Below, in pieces: positions 60,909 to 64,000 of a stretch of DNA of 64,000 bases (within the stretch, counting starts at the first letter, position 1; every line of letters starts with the position of its first letter). A program made the translations under genes and the position numbers. The notes beneath the pieces were generated by a model. That model made no database searches. It was not told the origin of the DNA and saw only the letters and a list, made by a program, of their open reading frames with translations. This DNA comes from Streptomyces sp. NBC_00620 (GTDB lineage Bacteria > Actinomycetota > Actinomycetes > Streptomycetales > Streptomycetaceae). The stretch lies in NCBI RefSeq assembly GCF_026341825.1, contig NZ_JAPENY010000003.1, positions 1,736,001 to 1,800,000 of the forward strand. The letters run 5' to 3'.

Positions 60909-63785
60909 ATGTCCTTCCGCACCACTACCGCCATTGACTACGTCGAGGACGTCTCACCCGGCAGCGGGGCGCTTCCGCCACGGGCCTGGTACGCGTCCTC
61001 GGATGCCCGGTCCTTGTCACTGAACGGCAGTTGGCGCTTCCGGCTCTCCCCCACCGCCGATGCCGAGGACGACTCCTTCGCGGCGGAGGGGTACGACGCC
61101 GGGGACTGGGCACAGGTGTCGGTCCCCGGCCACTGGGTCCTCCAGGGCGACGGAGCCTTCGGCGCGCCGATCTACACCAACCACCTCTACCCGTTCCCGG
61201 TCGACCCGCCGCGGGTGCCGACCGGGAACCCGACCGGTGACCATCTGCGAGTCTTCGATCTGCCCGAGGAGTGGCCCGGGGACGGCGGCTCCGTGCTCCG
61301 TTTCGACGGTGTGGAGTCCTGTGCCCGGGTCTGGCTGAACGGCACGGACATCGGCGAGTTCAAGGGCTCGCGGCTGCCGCACGAGTTCGCGGTCGGCCAT
61401 CTGCTGAAGCCGGGCGGCAATGTGATGGCGGTGCGGGTCCACCAGTGGTCGGCGGGCTCCTATCTGGAGGACCAGGACCAGTGGTGGCTGCCGGGCATCT
61501 TCCGGGACGTCACGCTGCTGCACCGTCCGGCGGGCGGCGTGCTCGACCACTTCGTGCACGCGTCGTACGACCATGTCCGCGGCGAGGGGACCCTGCGCGT
61601 CGACTCCGATGTCGACGGGCGGGTCACCGTGCCCGCCCTGGACATCGATGTCGCCACCGGCGAGTCGGTGACCGTGCCGGTCCAGGCGTGGACGGCCGAG
61701 ACGCCCCGCCTCTACGACGGGGTGCTGACGACGGAGGGCGAGCGCGTCCCCCTGCGGATCGGTTTCCGCACGGTCGTGCTTGAAGACGGTCTGATCAAGG
61801 TCAACGGCAGGGCGCTCCTCTTCAAGGGCGTCAACCGGCACGAGTGGCATCCGGAGCGGGGCCGCGCCCTCGACCTGGAGACCATGCGGCAGGACGTGCT
61901 GCTGATGAAGCGGCACAACATCAACGCCGTGCGCACCTCGCACTACCCGCCGCACCCCGCCTTCCTCGACCTGTGCGACGAGTACGGCCTCTGGGTCATC
62001 GACGAATGCGACCTGGAGACCCACGGCTTCACCGAGCAGGCCTGGCGCGACAACCCGGTGGACGACGAGCGCTGGACCCCGGCGCTCCTTGACCGCGCGT
62101 CCCGGATGGTCGAGCGCGACAAGAACCACCCGTCCGTCGTCATCTGGTCCCTCGGCAACGAGGCCGGCACCGGGCGCGGGCTCACCGCCATGGCCGAATG
62201 GATCCGCGGCCGGGACCGCTCACGGCTCATCCACTACGAGGGCGACATCAACTGCCGTGACACGGACGTGTATTCACGGATGTACGCCGAGCACACGGAG
62301 GTCGAGCGGATCGGCCGGGGCCTGGACGGCGGATCGCACGTCCGACGCCAACTCCCCTTCATCCTCTGCGAGTACGGGCACGCCATGGGCAACGGACCCG
62401 GCGGACTCGCCGACTACCAGCGGCTGTTCGAGTCGTACGACCGCATCCAGGGCGGGTTCATCTGGGAGTGGATCGACCACGGCATCAAGGACGAGCGCTA
62501 CGGGTTCGCGTACGGCGGCGACTTCGGGGAGGAGCTGCACGACGGGAACTTCGTCTGCGACGGGCTGCTGTTCCCGGACCGGACTCCGTCACCCGGTCTC
62601 GTCGACTACAAGAAGGTGATCGAGCCGGTCCGTATCGAGGGCGACGGGGCGGACGGCAGCGTCCGCGTCACGAACGCGTACGACTTCGCCGACCTCTCGG
62701 CGCTCGCCTTCGAGTGGTCGTACCGGGTCGACGGGGAGACGGTGGAGGCGGGCGCGCTGTCCGTGCCCCCGCTCCTGCCGGGCGAGTCGGCCGTTGTGAA
62801 GCTTCCGGCCTCGCCCGCGGACGGTCGGGGGGCCGAGACGGGGTGGACGGTACGGGCGGTGCTCGCAGCGGAGACCGCCTGGGGTCCGCAGGGCCATCAG
62901 GTGGCCTGGGCTCAACTGCCCGCCACCGAGAAGGTGTTGGGTCAGGTGGCGCAGTCCGACAGGCCGGCGCTCGGCGTGCGGCAGATCACCCTGGGCCCGG
63001 CCGCCTTCGACGCCCGTACGGGCGCGCTGAAGACCATCGGCGGGGTCGACGTCACCGGGCTGCGCCTCGACGTGTGGCGCGCCCCGACCGACAACGACAA
63101 CGGCGCGTCCTGGCAGCCCGACATCCGTTACGGCCCGCTCTGGCGCGAGCTCGGGCTGCATCGGATGCAACACCGGCTGGATGCCGTGGAGTTGACCGAC
63201 GACGCCTTGACCGTACGGTCCCGGGTGGCGCCCGCTGCCCGTGAGGTGGGCCTGCGCACGGTGTACCGGTGGACGTCGGACGGGACGCGGCTGCGGCTGA
63301 CCGTGTCCGTGGCGCCCGAGGGCGACTGGACGCTGCCGTTGCCGCGGCTCGGGATCCGGCTCGGGCTGCCTTCGTCGGCGGACCGGGTGAAGTGGTTCGG
63401 CGGCGGGCCCGGTGAGGGATATCCGGACACGAAGTCGGCGTCGATGGTGGGGCGTTGGGAGTCGTCGGTGGACGAGCTGCAGACCCCGTACGTCCGTCCG
63501 CAGGAGAACGGTGCGCGGGCCGATGTCCGCTGGGCGGAAATCGGTGGACTGCGCATGGAAGGTGATCCATCCTTCTGGTTCACGGCCCGCCGCTGGACGA
63601 CGGAGCAGCTCGACGCCGCCGACCATCTGACCGATCTGGAACCGGGCGACACGGTCTGGGTCAACCTCGACCACGGACAGCAGGGCATCGGCTCGCAGTC
63701 GTGCGGACCGGGTGCGCTGCCTCAGTACCAACTGCGGGCCGCTCCCGCGGAGTTCTCGTATCTCTTCTCGGAGATTCATGACTGA
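60909..63785 (+). CDS. Beta-galactosidase, glycoside hydrolase family 2 (LacZ type)
   Basis: A 958-residue GH2 enzyme without a signal peptide, so cytoplasmic. Domains in order: GH2 sugar-binding (~45-215, YTNHLYPFPVDPP and QDQWWLPGIFRDVTLL), immunoglobulin-like (~215-300), TIM barrel (~300-590) with the acid/base Glu418 in SLGNEAGTG and nucleophile Glu488 in ILCEYGHAMGN, then a C-terminal beta-galactosidase small-chain domain (~690-955, WRAPTDNDNGASWQ). It hydrolyses imported beta-galactosides. It is 39 nt downstream of the permease gene and overlaps the next MFS gene by 8 nt. Confidence 0.94.
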   Translation: MSFRTTTAIDYVEDVSPGSGALPPRAWYASSDARSLSLNGSWRFRLSPTADAEDDSFAAEGYDAGDWAQVSVPGHWVLQGDGAFGAPIYTNHLYPFPVDPPRVPTGNPTGDHLRVFDLPEEWPGDGGSVLRFDGVESCARVWLNGTDIGEFKGSRLPHEFAVGHLLKPGGNVMAVRVHQWSAGSYLEDQDQWWLPGIFRDVTLLHRPAGGVLDHFVHASYDHVRGEGTLRVDSDVDGRVTVPALDIDVATGESVTVPVQAWTAETPRLYDGVLTTEGERVPLRIGFRTVVLEDGLIKVNGRALLFKGVNRHEWHPERGRALDLETMRQDVLLMKRHNINAVRTSHYPPHPAFLDLCDEYGLWVIDECDLETHGFTEQAWRDNPVDDERWTPALLDRASRMVERDKNHPSVVIWSLGNEAGTGRGLTAMAEWIRGRDRSRLIHYEGDINCRDTDVYSRMYAEHTEVERIGRGLDGGSHVRRQLPFILCEYGHAMGNGPGGLADYQRLFESYDRIQGGFIWEWIDHGIKDERYGFAYGGDFGEELHDGNFVCDGLLFPDRTPSPGLVDYKKVIEPVRIEGDGADGSVRVTNAYDFADLSALAFEWSYRVDGETVEAGALSVPPLLPGESAVVKLPASPADGRGAETGWTVRAVLAAETAWGPQGHQVAWAQLPATEKVLGQVAQSDRPALGVRQITLGPAAFDARTGALKTIGGVDVTGLRLDVWRAPTDNDNGASWQPDIRYGPLWRELGLHRMQHRLDAVELTDDALTVRSRVAPAAREVGLRTVYRWTSDGTRLRLTVSVAPEGDWTLPLPRLGIRLGLPSSADRVKWFGGGPGEGYPDTKSASMVGRWESSVDELQTPYVRPQENGARADVRWAEIGGLRMEGDPSFWFTARRWTTEQLDAADHLTDLEPGDTVWVNLDHGQQGIGSQSCGPGALPQYQLRAAPAEFSYLFSEIHD

Positions 63786-64000
63786 CACCGTCATACAGCC
63801 CGCGGCCGGTCGGCTCTTCACCCGACCGGCCGCGATCGCGTCCTGCGTCGGATTCGTCCTCATCGGCATGCTCCAGGCGCTCTACGGGCCCGCGGTTCCC
63901 GGGCTGCGCGAGGAGTACGGCCTGTCCCCATCCGCCGCCGGGCTGGGTCTCAGCCTGCACTTCACCGGCGGCGTCGCGGGCGTCCTGGCCTTCAACGCGA
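63778..64000 (+). CDS. MFS transporter, 3' truncated by window edge
   Basis: ATG 63778 overlaps the lacZ stop by 8 nt and opens a frame to the right edge. The 74 visible residues contain a first membrane helix (AIASCVGFVLIGMLQALYGPAV) and the start of a second (AGLGLSLHFTGGVAGVLAFN), fitting an MFS permease. Translational coupling to lacZ suggests a role in sugar uptake or efflux. The rest is outside the window. Confidence 0.75.
   Translation, partial: MTDTVIQPAAGRLFTRPAAIASCVGFVLIGMLQALYGPAVPGLREEYGLSPSAAGLGLSLHFTGGVAGVLAFNA

Noticed and set aside
1..64000. tRNA, rRNA, CRISPR, transposase or phage integrase genes
   Set aside because: None found by reading the sequence; no cloverleaf, repeat-spacer array or transposase motif stood out.

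Overview
This is a high-GC chromosomal window from an actinomycete, almost certainly Streptomyces. The signs are the third-position GC bias, many 4-nt gene overlaps (ATGA, GTGA, TTGA), rare TTA (bldA) codons in regulatory genes, PAS/SpoIIE-phosphatase/HATPase regulators, an alditol oxidase very close to the Streptomyces type, and sugar ABC importers without their own ATPase. No rRNA, tRNA or CRISPR was seen. All functions are read from sequence only.

Layout. (1) 1-4.6 kb, housekeeping-type genes: end of a LuxR-type regulator, DUF456 membrane protein, secreted GDSL hydrolase, PPOX-fold F420/flavin protein, a large inverted repeat, rsgA, and a 23-codon ORF with a strong ribosome site. (2) 4.6-6.6 kb, gene decay: a truncated and frameshifted tannase/feruloyl-esterase-like gene and an aldehyde dehydrogenase relic. 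(3) 6.9-8.8 kb, a PAS-PAS-SpoIIE-HATPase regulator. (4) 9.0-13.7 kb, a RutA/RutB-like set (flavin oxygenase, cysteine hydrolase, MFS) with an amidase C-terminal relic, under a LacI regulator. (5) 13.8-16.8 kb, a second, larger GAF/PAS/SpoIIE/HATPase protein with a TTA codon.

(6) 16.9-33.5 kb, the most interesting region: a compact hybrid PKS-NRPS cluster. A divergent LuxR regulator with a TTA codon faces an unbroken operon: MFS exporter; KS-AT-ACP protein with a C-terminal docking helix; an NRPS with the order aminotransferase - luciferase-like monooxygenase - C - PCP - C and no adenylation domain; an M18 aminopeptidase; a type II thioesterase; a free-standing A-PCP protein; and an argininosuccinate-synthase-like ligase with a rewritten signature. 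From the MFS gene to the last gene, adjacent genes overlap or lie at most 11 nt apart. The inferred product is a small beta-amino (possibly oxidised) polyketide-peptide tailored by a non-canonical ATP-dependent ligase; I cannot name it.

(7) 33.6-40.9 kb, a four-gene cassette: SWIM zinc finger, VWA, MoxR AAA+ ATPase, DUF5682. The DUF5682 protein carries TraB/TIKI/EreA-like motifs. (8) 41-49.6 kb, a leftward catabolic operon: ROK repressor with a perfect 11+1+11 bp palindrome upstream, enolase-superfamily enzyme, Dpp-type binding protein and two permeases (no ATPase), SDR, and a secreted beta-helix protein frameshifted at a G8 tract. (9) 49.7-51.2 kb, a rare fusion: sigma-like region, zf-HC2, transmembrane helix, cellulose-binding CBM2. 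(10) 51.5-56.2 kb: radical SAM protein with a CX8CX2C motif, PPOX-fold protein, 2-hydroxyacid dehydrogenase, alditol oxidase. (11) 56.3 kb to the right edge: ROK regulator, CUT1 sugar importer, GH2 beta-galactosidase and a truncated MFS gene, a beta-galactoside uptake and hydrolysis operon.
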